This document shows positions 53,006 through 63,337 of a stretch of 64,000 nucleotides of DNA, in pieces. Numbering within the stretch: position 1 is the stretch's first letter; each line of letters begins with the position of its first letter. Both the position numbers and the translations under genes were made by a program. Location of the stretch: NCBI RefSeq assembly GCF_018860705.1, contig NZ_JAHKQA010000021.1, positions 1 to 64,000 on the forward strand. The letters run 5' to 3'. This DNA is from Citreicella sp. C3M06 (lineage in GTDB: Bacteria; Pseudomonadota; Alphaproteobacteria; Rhodobacterales; Rhodobacteraceae). The notes under the pieces are model-generated. The model had not been told where the DNA came from. It saw only the letters and a program-made list of their open reading frames with translations, and ran no database searches.

Positions 53006-53920
53006 ATGTCGAGCAGGGCAAACCCGAAAGTGGCGGTGCTGCTTGGCGGCCCCTCGGCTGAACGCGAGGTGTCTCTGAGTTCCGGGCGGGAGTGCGCCGC
53101 TGCTTTGAGGGGTGAAGGGTTCAACGTGACCGAGGTCGATGCCGGCCCGGATCTGGCAGAACGTCTGGTGGCGCTGGCGCCCGATGTCGTTTTCAACGCC
53201 CTGCATGGGCGCTGGGGCGAGGATGGCTGCGTGCAGGGGCTGCTGGAATGGCTGGGCCTGCCCTATACCCATTCGGGCGTGCTGGCCTCGGCGCTGGCGA
53301 TGGACAAGGAACGCACGAAAGCAGCCTATCGCGCCGCCGGTCTGCCAGTGGTCGAAAGCCTGCTGGCCAGCAAGGCGCAGATCGAGGCCGCGCATCTGAT
53401 GGCGCCGCCCTATGTGGTCAAACCCTATAACGAAGGCTCGTCGGTTGGCGTCTATCTCGTGCAGGAGGGCGCCAATGCCCCGCCGCGCCTGTCGGAGGAC
53501 ATGCCCGAAACCCTGATGGTCGAAACCTATGCGCCGGGGCGCGAGCTGACCACGACGGTTGTGGGCGACCGGGCGCTGACCGTGACCGACATCCTGACCG
53601 ATGGCTGGTACGATTATGATGCCAAGTACAAGGTCGGCGGCTCGCGTCATGTGCTCCCGGCGCAGATCCCGCAAGACATCTTTGATGCCTGTCTCGACTA
53701 CGCGCTGCGCGCCCATGAGGCGCTTGGCTGCCGCGGTGTCAGTCGCACCGATTTTCGCTGGGACGAGGCGCGCGGGCGCGACGGGCTTATCTTGCTCGAA
53801 ACCAATACCCAGCCCGGCATGACCCCGACCTCGCTTGCGCCCGAGCAGGCGGCGCATTGCGGCATGTCCTTCGGGCAGCTCTGCCGCTGGATGGTGGAGG
53901 ATGCCTCGTGCCACAGGTGA
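53006..53920 (+). CDS. ddl: D-alanine-D-alanine ligase
   Basis: This 304-aa ATP-grasp ligase makes D-Ala-D-Ala. [19 protein letters not shown] near 9-27 is the N-terminal motif, [37 protein letters not shown] near 68-104 follows, [14 protein letters not shown] near 139 is the ATP-grasp loop, and [20 protein letters not shown] near 265 holds the metal site. The start is ATG at 53006; a TTG two codons earlier is less likely. The 3' end overlaps ftsQ by 13 bases. Confidence 0.94.
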   Translation: MSSRANPKVAVLLGGPSAEREVSLSSGRECAAALRGEGFNVTEVDAGPDLAERLVALAPDVVFNALHGRWGEDGCVQGLLEWLGLPYTHSGVLASALAMDKERTKAAYRAAGLPVVESLLASKAQIEAAHLMAPPYVVKPYNEGSSVGVYLVQEGANAPPRLSEDMPETLMVETYAPGRELTTTVVGDRALTVTDILTDGWYDYDAKYKVGGSRHVLPAQIPQDIFDACLDYALRAHEALGCRGVSRTDFRWDEARGRDGLILLETNTQPGMTPTSLAPEQAAHCGMSFGQLCRWMVEDASCHR

Positions 53921-54804
53921 GGGGAACGCCCGAGCCGCAGTTTATCCGGCCCGATCCTGCGCCGTCGCGTCTGACCTATCGCATCGAACGGCTGATGCTG
54001 ACGCCGCTGTTCCGGCTTGGCCTGCGCGTCGGGCTGCCGGCGTTGATCGCAATTGGCGCGGCGGGCTGGTATTTTTCCTATGAAAGCCACCGCACGCAGA
54101 TCGTCGAGACCTATGTCAGTCTGCGCAACGAGATCCAGAACCGGCCCGAATTCCGCGTCAATCTGATGGCCATCGACGGGGCCAGCATCACCGTGGCCGA
54201 AGACATCCGCGAAGTTCTGACGCTGGATTTCCCGATCTCGTCCTTCGATCTGGATCTTGACACGATGCGGGAGCAGATCACCGGGCTTGATGCGGTTCAA
54301 TCCGCCAGCCTGCGCATCCGCTCGGGCGGGGTGCTTCAGGTGGATGTGGTCGAACGCGTACCGGTGGTGTTGTGGCGCTCGGGTGCGGGGCTGGAACTGC
54401 TGGACAAGACCGGGGTGCATGTCGGGCCGGTGGAATCGCGCGCGGAGTATCCCGGATTGCCGGTGATCGCCGGGGTCGGCGCCGATGCCCATGTCAGCGA
54501 AGCGGTGGCGCTGGTCAGGGCGGCAAGCCCGCTGGCGGCGCGGCTGCGTGGGCTGGAACGCATGGGCGCGCGGCGCTGGGACGTGGTTTTGGATCGCGGG
54601 CAGCGCATCCTGCTTCCCGAAGACAACGCGGTGCAGGCGCTGGAGCGCGCCATCGCGATGGATCAGGCGGTCGACATGCTGGGCCGCGACATTGCCGCTG
54701 TCGATCTGCGGCTGCCGCGTCGCCCGACGCTGCGACTGACCAGGACGGGGCAAGAAGAGTACTGGCGGATCAAGGCCATGGAGACCGGAGAAAAGCAACA
54801 ATGA
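53908..54804 (+). CDS. ftsQ: Cell division protein FtsQ
   Basis: This 298-aa bitopic protein has a cytoplasmic tail (about 1-35), one membrane helix near 37-57 ([20 protein letters not shown]), a POTRA-like domain near 75-145 and a beta domain ending about 280. Start is probably the GTG at 53908, preceded by GGAGG; no ATG fits as well. It bridges early and late divisome parts. The stop overlaps ftsA by four bases. Confidence 0.9.
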   Translation: MPQVRGTPEPQFIRPDPAPSRLTYRIERLMLTPLFRLGLRVGLPALIAIGAAGWYFSYESHRTQIVETYVSLRNEIQNRPEFRVNLMAIDGASITVAEDIREVLTLDFPISSFDLDLDTMREQITGLDAVQSASLRIRSGGVLQVDVVERVPVVLWRSGAGLELLDKTGVHVGPVESRAEYPGLPVIAGVGADAHVSEAVALVRAASPLAARLRGLERMGARRWDVVLDRGQRILLPEDNAVQALERAIAMDQAVDMLGRDIAAVDLRLPRRPTLRLTRTGQEEYWRIKAMETGEKQQ

Positions 54805-56132
54805 TCGAGCTCTATGAATCCCAGCGTGCCATGCGCAACATGCGCAAGGCGGCGATGCAGCGCGGTGTGGTCGCGATCCTGGACGTGGGCAGTTCCAAGA
54901 TCGCCTGCCTTGTGCTGCGCTTTGATGGCAATGAACCCACGCGCGATGACGGGGTCGGCTCGCTTGCCGGGCAGTCGGGCTTTCGGGTGATCGGCGCTGC
55001 CACCACACGTTCGCGCGGGGTGAGTTTCGGCGAAATCGCCGCCATGGGGGAGACCGAGCGCGCCATCCGCACCGCCATTCAGGCGGCGCAGAAAATGGCC
55101 GCGATCCGGGTTGATCATGTCATCGTCGGGTTTTCCGGGGCCGAGCCGCGCAGCTACGGGCTGACTGGCAAGGTCGATGTCAACAGCAGCACCGTCACCG
55201 AACAGGATGTGGCGCGGGTGTTGTCGTCTTGCGAGGTGCCCGATTTCGGCACCGGGCGCGAAGTGCTGCACGCGCAGCCGGTGAATTTCGCGCTCGATCA
55301 TCGCTCGGGCCTGTCGGACCCGCGCGGGCAGATCGGCCAGACCCTGTCGACCGACATGCACATGCTGACCGTCAACGCGCAGGCGGTGCAGAACATCGTG
55401 CATTGCGTCAAACGCTGCGATCTGGAGCTGGCCGGGCTGGCGTCCTCGGCCTATGCCGCGGGGATCTCGGCGCTGGTCGAGGACGAGCAGGAACTGGGCG
55501 GTGCCTGCATCGACATGGGGGGCGGCACTACGGGCGTGTCGATCTTCATGAAGAAACACATGATCTACGCCGACACCGTGCCGATGGGCGGCAACCACGT
55601 CACCGGCGACATTTCCATGGGCCTGTCGATCCCGATGGCGATGGCCGAGCGCATCAAGACCTTTTACGGCGGGCTGTTCGCCACCGGCATGGACGACCGC
55701 GAGATGATCGAGATCTCGGGCGATACCGGCGATTGGCACCATGACCGGCGGCAAGTCAGCCGCGCCGAGCTGATCGGCATCATGAAGCCCCGCGTCGAGG
55801 AGATCCTCGAAGAGGTACGCGCCTGTCTTGATGCGGCGGGGTTCGATCACATGCCCTCGCATCAGATCGTGCTGACCGGCGCCGCCAGTCAGGTGCCGGG
55901 GCTGGATGGGCTGGCAAGCCGCATTCTTGGCCATCAGGTGCGGCTGGGCCGCCCGATGCGGGTGCACGGGCTGCCGCAGGCGGCAACCGGGCCGGGCTTT
56001 GCCAGCGCCGTCGGCATGTGCCTGTTCGCGGCGCATCCGCAGGACGAATGGTGGGATTTCGAGATCCCTGTGGATCGCTACCCGGCGCGCTCGATCGCGC
56101 GGGCGGTCAAGTGGTTCCGCGACAACTGGTAG
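54801..56132 (+). CDS. ftsA: Cell division protein FtsA
   Basis: This 443-aa actin-like ATPase tethers FtsZ to the membrane. The phosphate-1 motif AILDVGSSKIACLVLRF lies near 23-39, phosphate-2 ACIDMGGGTTGVSIF near 235-249, and the adenosine motif VLTGAASQVPGLDGLA near 357. The C-terminal RSIARAVKWFRDNW is the amphipathic membrane-targeting helix. It overlaps ftsQ. Confidence 0.94.
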   Translation: MIELYESQRAMRNMRKAAMQRGVVAILDVGSSKIACLVLRFDGNEPTRDDGVGSLAGQSGFRVIGAATTRSRGVSFGEIAAMGETERAIRTAIQAAQKMAAIRVDHVIVGFSGAEPRSYGLTGKVDVNSSTVTEQDVARVLSSCEVPDFGTGREVLHAQPVNFALDHRSGLSDPRGQIGQTLSTDMHMLTVNAQAVQNIVHCVKRCDLELAGLASSAYAAGISALVEDEQELGGACIDMGGGTTGVSIFMKKHMIYADTVPMGGNHVTGDISMGLSIPMAMAERIKTFYGGLFATGMDDREMIEISGDTGDWHHDRRQVSRAELIGIMKPRVEEILEEVRACLDAAGFDHMPSHQIVLTGAASQVPGLDGLASRILGHQVRLGRPMRVHGLPQAATGPGFASAVGMCLFAAHPQDEWWDFEIPVDRYPARSIARAVKWFRDNW

Positions 56133-56649
56133 GCGATCAGCGCGGACCTCGCCAATCCGCCTGCCGGGATCTAGCGCACCGTTCGACACCGCCGTTGGTG
56201 GCCGGGGCAAAGCGGCTGCTGGCAATGTCTCCGCGCAAGCCGCAGCGCTCTGGCGGGCAGAGCGCCCGCCTCGGCAAGGCGCTCCGCGATTTTGTGCCGA
56301 TCCGCCCCTGCATCCCCGTGACAGCTCCTTATCCGCATGTTAAAGATACGCACAGACCGCTGTGGAAAAGCGGCACTAGAGGGACGAGCAGTCTCCACAT
56401 ATCAGACCGATCCGCCCCGCTGAGCGCGTTTTGCACCTGTCTCATGCGGTGTATCGGTGTGTTTCAGGTCCAGACCCCCAAATCTGGGGTGGTCGGCGAA
56501 ATCCCGCGCGCATGCTGATCGCGATCCCCATATTTCGTGGTGATTCTGCGTTTTTTACGTGACCGAACGCGTGGGTTTGGGTTAGAAATGACCGCAAAGG
56601 CGCAAGGACAGGCGTGCAACAAAGTCATAAATGACAGGCGGACACTGAC
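56133..56649. other. ftsA-ftsZ intergenic region
   Basis: A 517-base gap with an 8-bp hairpin GCGCTCTG/CAGAGCGC (56245-56265) after ftsA, two DnaA-box-like sites (56329-56337 and 56361-56369) and the ftsZ leader. No supported gene lies here. Its length implies that ftsZ has its own promoter. Confidence 0.55.
56329..56369. promoter_or_regulatory. Pair of DnaA-box-like sites upstream of ftsZ
   Basis: TTATCCGCA (56329-56337, plus strand) and TGTGGAAAA (56361-56369, i.e. TTTTCCACA on the minus strand) each differ by one base from TTATCCACA. They face each other 23 bases apart. In Caulobacter DnaA activates ftsZ, so control is plausible, but not shown. Confidence 0.35.
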
Positions 56650-58266
56650 ATGACACTCAACCTCTCGATGCCCGGCCAGGATGAAGAGCTGAAGCCCCGG
56701 ATCACGGTCTTCGGCGTGGGCGGCGCTGGCGGCAACGCCGTCAACAACATGATCGAAAAGAACCTCGAGGGCGTAGATTTCGTCACCGCGAACACCGATG
56801 CGCAGGCGCTTCAGCAATCGCTGTCGCCCAACAAGGTGCAGCTTGGCGTGAAGGTGACCGAAGGTCTTGGCGCCGGGGCGCGGGCCTCGGTTGGCGCGGC
56901 CGCCGCCGAAGAGAGCATCGAGCAGATTGTCGACCACCTTGCCGGTGCGCATATGTGCTTCATCACCGCGGGCATGGGCGGCGGCACCGGCACTGGCGCC
57001 GCGCCGATCATCGCACAGGCCGCGCGCGAGCTTGGCGTGCTGACCGTCGGGGTGGTGACCAAGCCGTTCCAGTTCGAAGGCGCCAAGCGGATGCGTCAGG
57101 CCGAAGAGGGTGTCGAAGCCCTGCAAAAGGTCGTGGACACGCTGATCGTCATTCCGAACCAGAACCTGTTCCGTCTGGCCAATGAAAAGACCACCTTCAC
57201 CGAGGCTTTCACCCTTGCCGACAACGTGCTGTATCAGGGCGTCAAAGGCATTTCCGACCTGATGGTGCGTCCCGGCCTGATCAACCTCGACTTTGCTGAC
57301 GTCCGCTCTGTGATGGACGAGATGGGCAAGGCGATGATGGGCACCGGCGAGGCCGACGGCGAAGAGCGCGCCATCCAGGCGGCCGAAAAGGCCATCGCCA
57401 ACCCGCTGCTGGACGAGATCTCGCTGCGGGGTGCCAAGGGCGTTCTCATCAACATCACTGGCGGTCACGATCTGACCCTGTTCGAACTCGACGAGGCGGC
57501 CAACCGCATTCGCGAAGAGGTCGATGCCGATGCCAACATCATCGTCGGCTCGACGCTGGATGACAGCATGGAAGGCACGATGCGGGTGTCTGTCGTGGCG
57601 ACCGGCATCGACGCCTCTGGCGCGCAGCTTGATATTCCGGTGCCGCGCCGCCGCATGGCCGAGCCGCTCAAGACCCATCTCGAAGAGCCGGCGCCCGCGC
57701 CCGCGCCGGTGCAGCGTCCGGCCCCGGTGGCAGCCCGCGCGCCCGAGCCCGAATACGAGGAAGAAGAGCCCTCGCTGTTCGAAGGCATGGGGCATCAGCA
57801 ATTCGAGGCGGAGCGCAGCGCGCCCACCTACGAGCAGGAGCTGGTCGAGGAAGACGAGCTGCCGACCCCGGTCTATCGCCCGCAGGTCGCGCAGTTCCAG
57901 CCGCAATCCGATGCCTTTGCGTCCGAGCCCGAAGCCTTTGTCGCGCCCCGCGCCCCGGCAGCGGGCACGCCGTCGCCCGAAACCATGGCCCGGCTTCAGC
58001 AAGCCGCAGGCCGTGCGCGTTCGCAGGCCCCGGCAGCGCCCCGTGCGCCGCAGCCCGCGCTGTCCCGCGCCGCCGAGGCCGACAAGCCGCGCTTTGGCAT
58101 CAACTCGCTGATCAACCGCATGACCGGTCATGGCGAAGCGGCCCCCGCGCCGCGTCGCGCCGCGCCGTCGATGCAGCACAAGCCGGCGCCCGTGGTCGAC
58201 ACCGAAGAGGCCGCCGATCAGGACCGGATCGAGATCCCGGCCTTCCTGCGGCGTCAGGCAAACTGA
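56650..58266 (+). CDS. ftsZ: Cell division GTPase FtsZ
   Basis: This 538-aa tubulin-like GTPase has the GTP loop [13 protein letters not shown] near 112-124, [15 protein letters not shown] near 21-35 and the T7-loop region [11 protein letters not shown] near 213-223. The core ends about residue 320. A long, low-complexity Pro/Ala/Glu-rich linker (about 330-520) follows, ending with the conserved C-terminal peptide [14 protein letters not shown] that binds FtsA. The linker length is typical of alphaproteobacteria. A strong terminator follows the gene. Confidence 0.97.
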   Translation: MTLNLSMPGQDEELKPRITVFGVGGAGGNAVNNMIEKNLEGVDFVTANTDAQALQQSLSPNKVQLGVKVTEGLGAGARASVGAAAAEESIEQIVDHLAGAHMCFITAGMGGGTGTGAAPIIAQAARELGVLTVGVVTKPFQFEGAKRMRQAEEGVEALQKVVDTLIVIPNQNLFRLANEKTTFTEAFTLADNVLYQGVKGISDLMVRPGLINLDFADVRSVMDEMGKAMMGTGEADGEERAIQAAEKAIANPLLDEISLRGAKGVLINITGGHDLTLFELDEAANRIREEVDADANIIVGSTLDDSMEGTMRVSVVATGIDASGAQLDIPVPRRRMAEPLKTHLEEPAPAPAPVQRPAPVAARAPEPEYEEEEPSLFEGMGHQQFEAERSAPTYEQELVEEDELPTPVYRPQVAQFQPQSDAFASEPEAFVAPRAPAAGTPSPETMARLQQAAGRARSQAPAAPRAPQPALSRAAEADKPRFGINSLINRMTGHGEAAPAPRRAAPSMQHKPAPVVDTEEAADQDRIEIPAFLRRQAN

Positions 58267-58290
58267 CATTTCGCTGAAATGCCACGGCAG

Positions 58291-58317
58291 ACGCCCCCTC
58301 ATTGAGGGGGCGTTTTT
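58291..58317 (+). terminator. Terminator after ftsZ
   Basis: A perfect 10-bp stem (58291-58300 with 58304-58313), loop ATT and a T-run. A smaller hairpin CATTTC-GCT-GAAATG (58267-58281) lies between the stop and the terminator. Confidence 0.9.
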
Positions 58318-58497
58318 CGTTGTGGGTCAGGGGGTTGCCGCAGGCGCAAACGGCGTGGGCAAGGTTTCGCGTATCGTTTGCCTACGATGTTTCAGTCGGT
58401 TGCAATACTTGATTTGAGCTATTCGGGGCACGTGACTATCTCCATCATCGAGGATCCGCCTGTGGGGGGCAGATCACCGAAGACCGAGGTACCGACC

Positions 58498-59427
58498 GTG
58501 CAGACGACCATCAGATCAGCAGTCAGCTTTCAAGGCGTCGGCCTCCATTCGGGCCAGCCCGCGCGCCTGACCATTCGTCCTGCCAGCGCCGAACATGGCA
58601 TCTGGTTCAAGCGTACCGATATCGAGATCGGCGATGCGCTGGTTCCAGCCCGGTGGGATTCGGTCGTGGTCTCGCCGCTGTGCACTCTGATCAAGAATCG
58701 CGCCGGGGTGTCTGTGTCGACCATCGAGCATGTGATGGCGGCGCTGGCCGGTTGCGGCATTCACAACGCGCTGATCGAGATCGACGGCCCCGAGGTCCCC
58801 ATCCTCGACGGCTCGTCGGTGCCCTTCGTGCGTGGTATCCTTGCCCGTGGCATCCGCAGCCTGCGCGCCCCCGTCCGCGCCATCGAGATCCTGAGCCCGG
58901 TGCATGTGCAGACCGCCAAGGGCTGGGCCCGCCTGTCGCCCGCCAAGCCGGGGCAGGGGCTGACCATGGATTTCCACATCGCTTTCGACGATGCCGCCAT
59001 CGGCACGCAGGACAAAAGCCTGAACCTCGCCAACGGCAGCTTTGTGCGCGAGCTGTGCGACAGCCGCACCTTCTGCCGTCAGGCCGATGTCGATGCCATG
59101 CAGGCCAACGGTCTGGCGCTTGGAGGCACCTATGAAAACGCCGTGGTGGTTGATGGCGACAAGGTGCTCTCGCCCGGCGGTCTGCGTCATGCCGACGAGG
59201 CGGTGCGCCACAAGATGCTCGATGCGCTTGGCGATCTTTATACCGCCGGAATGCCGATCATCGGCCATTACGAGGGCCACAAGGCCGGGCACGCCATCAC
59301 CAACACCCTGCTGGTAGCGCTGTTTGCCGCCCCCGAAGCATGGCGCGTGGTGGAATGCGATGCGCTCTGCGCCGCGACGCTGCCGGGCGCGGGTGTCGAT
59401 CTCCATGAGATTTCTGCCGTCGCGTAA
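58498..59427 (+). CDS. lpxC: UDP-3-O-acyl-N-acetylglucosamine deacetylase LpxC
   Basis: This 309-aa zinc enzyme performs the committed step of lipid A synthesis. The start is probably GTG at 58498 (VQTTIRSAVSFQGVGLHSG, the normal N-terminus), with GAGG nine bases upstream; the frame is open further upstream but without similarity. Zinc and catalytic motifs are seen: STIEHVMAALAGCGIHNALIEIDGPEVPILDGSS near 79-112, HKMLDALGDLY near 240, and GHKAGHAITN near 260. It has its own transcription unit after the ftsZ terminator. Confidence 0.95.
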   Translation: MQTTIRSAVSFQGVGLHSGQPARLTIRPASAEHGIWFKRTDIEIGDALVPARWDSVVVSPLCTLIKNRAGVSVSTIEHVMAALAGCGIHNALIEIDGPEVPILDGSSVPFVRGILARGIRSLRAPVRAIEILSPVHVQTAKGWARLSPAKPGQGLTMDFHIAFDDAAIGTQDKSLNLANGSFVRELCDSRTFCRQADVDAMQANGLALGGTYENAVVVDGDKVLSPGGLRHADEAVRHKMLDALGDLYTAGMPIIGHYEGHKAGHAITNTLLVALFAAPEAWRVVECDALCAATLPGAGVDLHEISAVA

Positions 59428-59569
59428 GCGTTTGCACCGGCTGTCACTGCCGCGCGACGAGCCGGGGCAAAACATCGTTAAGGCGTTTTGCCCCGGAATT
59501 ATCTGTGCTAGTGACTTGGCCCAAGGGCCGCAAAACCGGCCACATTACGGGAAATGAGGATTGTCGGGC

Positions 59570-60427
59570 ATGGCATGCGGCAACAGATCGCGGACGATTG
59601 TGATCGGAGCGGCGGTATCCGCCCTTCTTCTCGGGGCTTGCACGGCGCAGGAACGGCCTGGCTACGCGCGGGGCAACGTGCCCCTCGAGACCTATACCGC
59701 CGAACAGATCTTTGAGCGCGGCGAATACGAGATCGACAACAAGGACGGCGAGCAGGCGGCCTATTACTTTGGCGAGGTCGAGCGGCTGTATCCCTATTCG
59801 GAATGGTCCAAGCGCGCGCTGATCATGCAGGCCTATGCCTATCATCTCGAACAGGATTACGAGAACAGCCGCGCCTCGGCGCAGCGCTATATCGATTTCT
59901 ATCCCACCGATGATGATGCCGCCTATGCGCAATACCTGCTGGCACTCAGCTATTACGATCAGATCGAAGAGGTCGGCCGCGATCAGGGCCTGACCTTCCA
60001 GGCGCTGCAATCGCTGCGTCTGGTGATCGAGCGCTATCCCGACAGCGAATATGCTCGCTCGTCGATCCTGAAATTTGACCTTGCCTTCGATCACCTCGCC
60101 AGCAAGGAAATGGAGATCGGGCGCTATTACCTCAAGCGCGGCAATTTCGGCGCGGCGATCAACCGCTTCCGCTCGGTGGTCGAGGATTTCCAGACCACGA
60201 CTCACACCCCCGAGGCGTTGCACCGGCTGGTGGAATCCTATCTTTCGCTTGGCCTGACCGACGAGGCGCAGACCGCTGGCGCGATCCTTGGCTACAACTA
60301 TCAGGGGTCCGAGTGGTATCAGGACAGCTACAAGCTGCTGACCGGGCGCGGCCTCAAGATGGAGGTCACCGGAGACAACTGGCTCTCCACGGTCTACCGG
60401 CAGATGGTCAAGGGTCAGTGGCTCTGA
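59570..60427 (+). CDS. bamD: Outer membrane assembly lipoprotein BamD
   Basis: This 285-aa lipoprotein has a signal peptide ending in the lipobox LLGAC (Cys at about residue 24) and TPR-like helices: AEQIFERGEYEIDN, AAYYFGEVERLYPYSEWSKRAL, SRASAQRYIDFYPTDDDAAYAQYLLALSYYDQIE and SLRLVIERYPDSEYA. It forms part of the BAM complex in the outer membrane. The ATG at 59570 has AGGA nine bases upstream; a TTG three codons earlier is possible. The gene lies between lpxC and recN. Confidence 0.94.
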   Translation: MACGNRSRTIVIGAAVSALLLGACTAQERPGYARGNVPLETYTAEQIFERGEYEIDNKDGEQAAYYFGEVERLYPYSEWSKRALIMQAYAYHLEQDYENSRASAQRYIDFYPTDDDAAYAQYLLALSYYDQIEEVGRDQGLTFQALQSLRLVIERYPDSEYARSSILKFDLAFDHLASKEMEIGRYYLKRGNFGAAINRFRSVVEDFQTTTHTPEALHRLVESYLSLGLTDEAQTAGAILGYNYQGSEWYQDSYKLLTGRGLKMEVTGDNWLSTVYRQMVKGQWL

Positions 60428-60442
60428 CCGGACAGGGGCGTC

Positions 60443-62092
60443 ATGCTGCGCGCGCTTGAAATCCGCGACATGCTGATCATCGACCGGCTGGAGCTTGCGT
60501 TTCAGCCGGGGCTCAACGTGCTGACCGGCGAAACCGGGGCGGGCAAGTCGATCCTGCTTGATTCGCTGGGCTTTGTGCTGGGCTGGCGCGGGCGGGCCGA
60601 ACTGGTGCGCAGCGGCGCCGATCAGGGCGAGGTGACGGCGGTGTTCGAACTGGCCCCGGGCCATGCCGCCCGTGCCGTGCTGGAAGAGGCCGGGCTGCCC
60701 TCGGGGAATGAGCTGATCCTGCGCCGGGTCAACACCACCGACGGGCGCAAGACCGGCTGGGTCAATGACCGGCGCGCCAGCGGCGAGGTGTTGCGGCGGC
60801 TGTCGGAAACGCTGGTCGAACTGCATGGTCAGCACGACGATCGCGGCCTGCTGAACCCTTCCGGGCATCGGTTTATCCTTGATGATTACGCCGCTGTTGA
60901 TGGGCTGATTGCCGCCACCCGCGCGGCATGGGCGCAGCGCCGCGAGGCACGCAAGGCTTTGGCCGCCGCCGAAGCTGCGCTTGACGCCGTGCGCGCCGAA
61001 GAAGATTTCCTGCGCCACGCCGTTGCCGAGCTGGAAAAGCTGGCCCCCGAGCCTGGCGAAGATCAGGCGCTGGATGAACGCCGCCGCATGATGCAGGCCG
61101 CCGAGCGCATCCGCGAAGACATCGCCCGCGCCTCGGATGCCATTGGCTATGACGGGGCCGAGGGCGCGATGTCGAACGCGCTGCGCTGGCTCGAAGGGGC
61201 CTCCGAGCGCGCCGAGGGTCGGCTGGATGGCGCGATGGCGGCGCTGACCCGCGCCATGGCGGAACTTGACGAAGCCGGGCGCGAGGTCGCCGATTGCCTC
61301 GATGCGCTGGAATACAACCCGGCCGATCTGGAAGACACCGAAGAGCGGCTGTTTGCCCTGCGTGGGCTGGCGCGCAAGCATTCGGTCGCGCCCGACGATC
61401 TGGCCGAGCTGACGCAGACGCTCTCGGGCCGTCTGGCGGCGCTGGATCGTGGCGAGTCGGATATCGCCGATCTCAAACGCGCCATGGCCGCGGCCGACAG
61501 CGCCTATGACGCCGCCGCCGAAGCGCTGAGCGCGGCGCGGCGCAGCAATGCCGCCCGACTCGATGCGGCGGTTGCGGCAGAGCTTGCGCCGCTCAAGATG
61601 GAACGCGCGGTGTTCCGCACCGAGGTTACCGCTGGCGATCCCGGCCCCGAAGGGCGCGACGCCGTGGCCTTTACCGTCGCCACCAATCCGGGCGCGCCGT
61701 CGGGGCCGCTCAACAAGATCGCCTCGGGGGGCGAGCTGTCGCGCTTCCTGCTGGCGCTCAAGGTGTCGCTGTCCGAAGAGCGCAATCGCGGCGTCACCAT
61801 GATCTTTGACGAGATCGACCGCGGTGTCGGCGGCGCCACCGCCGATGCGGTGGGGCGGCGGCTGAAATCGCTGGCCGATGGCGGGCAGGTTCTGGTCGTC
61901 ACCCATTCGCCGCAGGTTGCGGCGCTTGGGGCGCATCACTGGCGGGTGCAGAAACGCGTCGAAAACGACATGACCCTGTCGACCGTCGTGCCGTTGGTCG
62001 AGACCGAGCGCGAAGACGAGATCGCGCGGATGCTGTCAGGCGACACCGTCACCCCCGAGGCACGGGCCGCAGCCCGCGCCCTGCTGGGTTAA
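60443..62092 (+). CDS. recN: DNA repair ATPase RecN
   Basis: This 549-aa SMC-like protein has Walker A GETGAGKSILLDSLG near 29-43, a coiled-coil middle (about 150-340), the signature SGGELSRFLLALK near 430-442 and Walker B MIFDEIDRGVGG near 450. It helps repair double-strand breaks. The start ATG is 13 bases after bamD, so they are probably co-transcribed. Its stop overlaps the convergent ubiH-like gene by four bases. Confidence 0.94.
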   Translation: MLRALEIRDMLIIDRLELAFQPGLNVLTGETGAGKSILLDSLGFVLGWRGRAELVRSGADQGEVTAVFELAPGHAARAVLEEAGLPSGNELILRRVNTTDGRKTGWVNDRRASGEVLRRLSETLVELHGQHDDRGLLNPSGHRFILDDYAAVDGLIAATRAAWAQRREARKALAAAEAALDAVRAEEDFLRHAVAELEKLAPEPGEDQALDERRRMMQAAERIREDIARASDAIGYDGAEGAMSNALRWLEGASERAEGRLDGAMAALTRAMAELDEAGREVADCLDALEYNPADLEDTEERLFALRGLARKHSVAPDDLAELTQTLSGRLAALDRGESDIADLKRAMAAADSAYDAAAEALSAARRSNAARLDAAVAAELAPLKMERAVFRTEVTAGDPGPEGRDAVAFTVATNPGAPSGPLNKIASGGELSRFLLALKVSLSEERNRGVTMIFDEIDRGVGGATADAVGRRLKSLADGGQVLVVTHSPQVAALGAHHWRVQKRVENDMTLSTVVPLVETEREDEIARMLSGDTVTPEARAAARALLG

Positions 62093-63282
62093 TCCCGCGC
62101 CCCAAGGCCCAGCTGCATCAGCGTCTTGCGCAGCGGCGTCACGCTATAGAGCGCATTGAGCGCCGTGCCGCGGGCATCGCGCAGCGGCGGTGCGCTCAGC
62201 ATAGAGGTTCGGTTCAACATCGTGATCCCCGCCACCCGCGCCCGCACATCTGCGATGCGGCGGCGGTGATAGGCCTCCAGCATCGCCGCATCGCCCAGCC
62301 GCTCCGGCGCTGCCTGCGCCAGATCGAGCAGCGCCGCCATGTCACTCAGCGACATGTTCAAGCCCTGCGCGCCGATGGGCGGCACCACATGCGCCGCTTC
62401 GGCCACCAAGGCCAACCGCTCACCTGACAGCCGCTCGGCATGTTGCGCGATGATCGGCCAGATGGTGCGCTGCGAGGCCAGCGTCAGCCGTCCCAGCAAG
62501 TGGCAGGAGCGTTCCGACATGGCGTCTTCGAGCGCGGCGGTGGGCAGGGCGAACAGCGCCTCGGCCTTTGGGCCTTCTTCCATCCAGACCACCGCCGAGG
62601 AATGACGCCCCTCGAAATCCGGTAGGGGCACAAGGGTGAACGGGCCACCGGTGCGGTGAATTTCGGTCGAGACATTGCCATGGGGCAGCGGGTGCGTGAC
62701 CGCAAAGGCCAGCGCCTTCTGGCCAAAGCGTGTGGTCTTGACCCCGATCCCTGCGGCTTGGCGCATCGGCGAGTTGCGCCCATCGGCGGCGATCACCAGC
62801 CGCACCTGTTGCACGCTGCCATCGCTCAGACCGACGCGGGCATAGGCCTCACGGGTGAACAGCGTCCTGGTGCCGGTGCCGGGGCGGAAATCGACATTGG
62901 GCATCGCCTCGAGCGTCGCCGCCATCTCGCGCCGCAGCAGCCAGTTCGGCAGGTTCCAGCCAAACGGCTTTTCCGAGATGTCGGAGGCGTCGAAATCCTT
63001 GATCACGCGCGGTTCGGGCAGCGCGCCCCCGGCATCGACGATGCGCATGGTTTGCAGCGGCATGGCGTGATGCGCCAGCCGATCCCATAGGCCCGCCTGT
63101 TGCAGGAATGCCTGCGCCGGTTGCAGAAAGGCGGTGCTGCGCAGGTCGGCCCCGGCCTGTTCTCGGTCTGTCACCGGCGGCGCGGGATCGACGCAGAGCA
63201 CGCGAAACCCGGCAGAGCCGAAGGCGGCCGCCGCGCAAAGCCCGGCAATGCCGCCGCCCGAGATGAGTATGTCGTGATCCAT
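62089..63282 (-). CDS. UbiH/UbiL-family FAD hydroxylase
   Basis: This 397-aa flavin monooxygenase of ubiquinone biosynthesis has the Rossmann start ILISGGGIAGLCAAAAFGSAGFRVLCVDP and a DLRSTAFLQPAQAFLQQAGLW segment. The NAD(P)H/FAD motif AADGRNSPMRQAAG follows, then EAAHVVPPIGAQGLNMSLSD near 285-304. The last motif has Ala-Glu where many homologues have Gly-Asp before AAH. UbiH, UbiF and UbiL cannot be separated by eye. Convergent with recN. Confidence 0.85.
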   Translation of the reverse strand: MDHDILISGGGIAGLCAAAAFGSAGFRVLCVDPAPPVTDREQAGADLRSTAFLQPAQAFLQQAGLWDRLAHHAMPLQTMRIVDAGGALPEPRVIKDFDASDISEKPFGWNLPNWLLRREMAATLEAMPNVDFRPGTGTRTLFTREAYARVGLSDGSVQQVRLVIAADGRNSPMRQAAGIGVKTTRFGQKALAFAVTHPLPHGNVSTEIHRTGGPFTLVPLPDFEGRHSSAVVWMEEGPKAEALFALPTAALEDAMSERSCHLLGRLTLASQRTIWPIIAQHAERLSGERLALVAEAAHVVPPIGAQGLNMSLSDMAALLDLAQAAPERLGDAAMLEAYHRRRIADVRARVAGITMLNRTSMLSAPPLRDARGTALNALYSVTPLRKTLMQLGLGARD

Positions 63283-63337
63283 CGCCGCTCTCCTTTGGTC
63301 CTTATCTAGGGCAGAGAGCGCGGGGTTGCCAATGCGA

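Noticed and set aside
56133-56649. CtrA binding site (TTAA-N7-TTAA) before ftsZ
   Set aside because: No TTAA pair at the right spacing was found in the gap.
59444-61939. Antisense frame of about 830 codons over bamD and recN
   Set aside because: Composition is that of a shadow frame; both sense genes have intact motifs.
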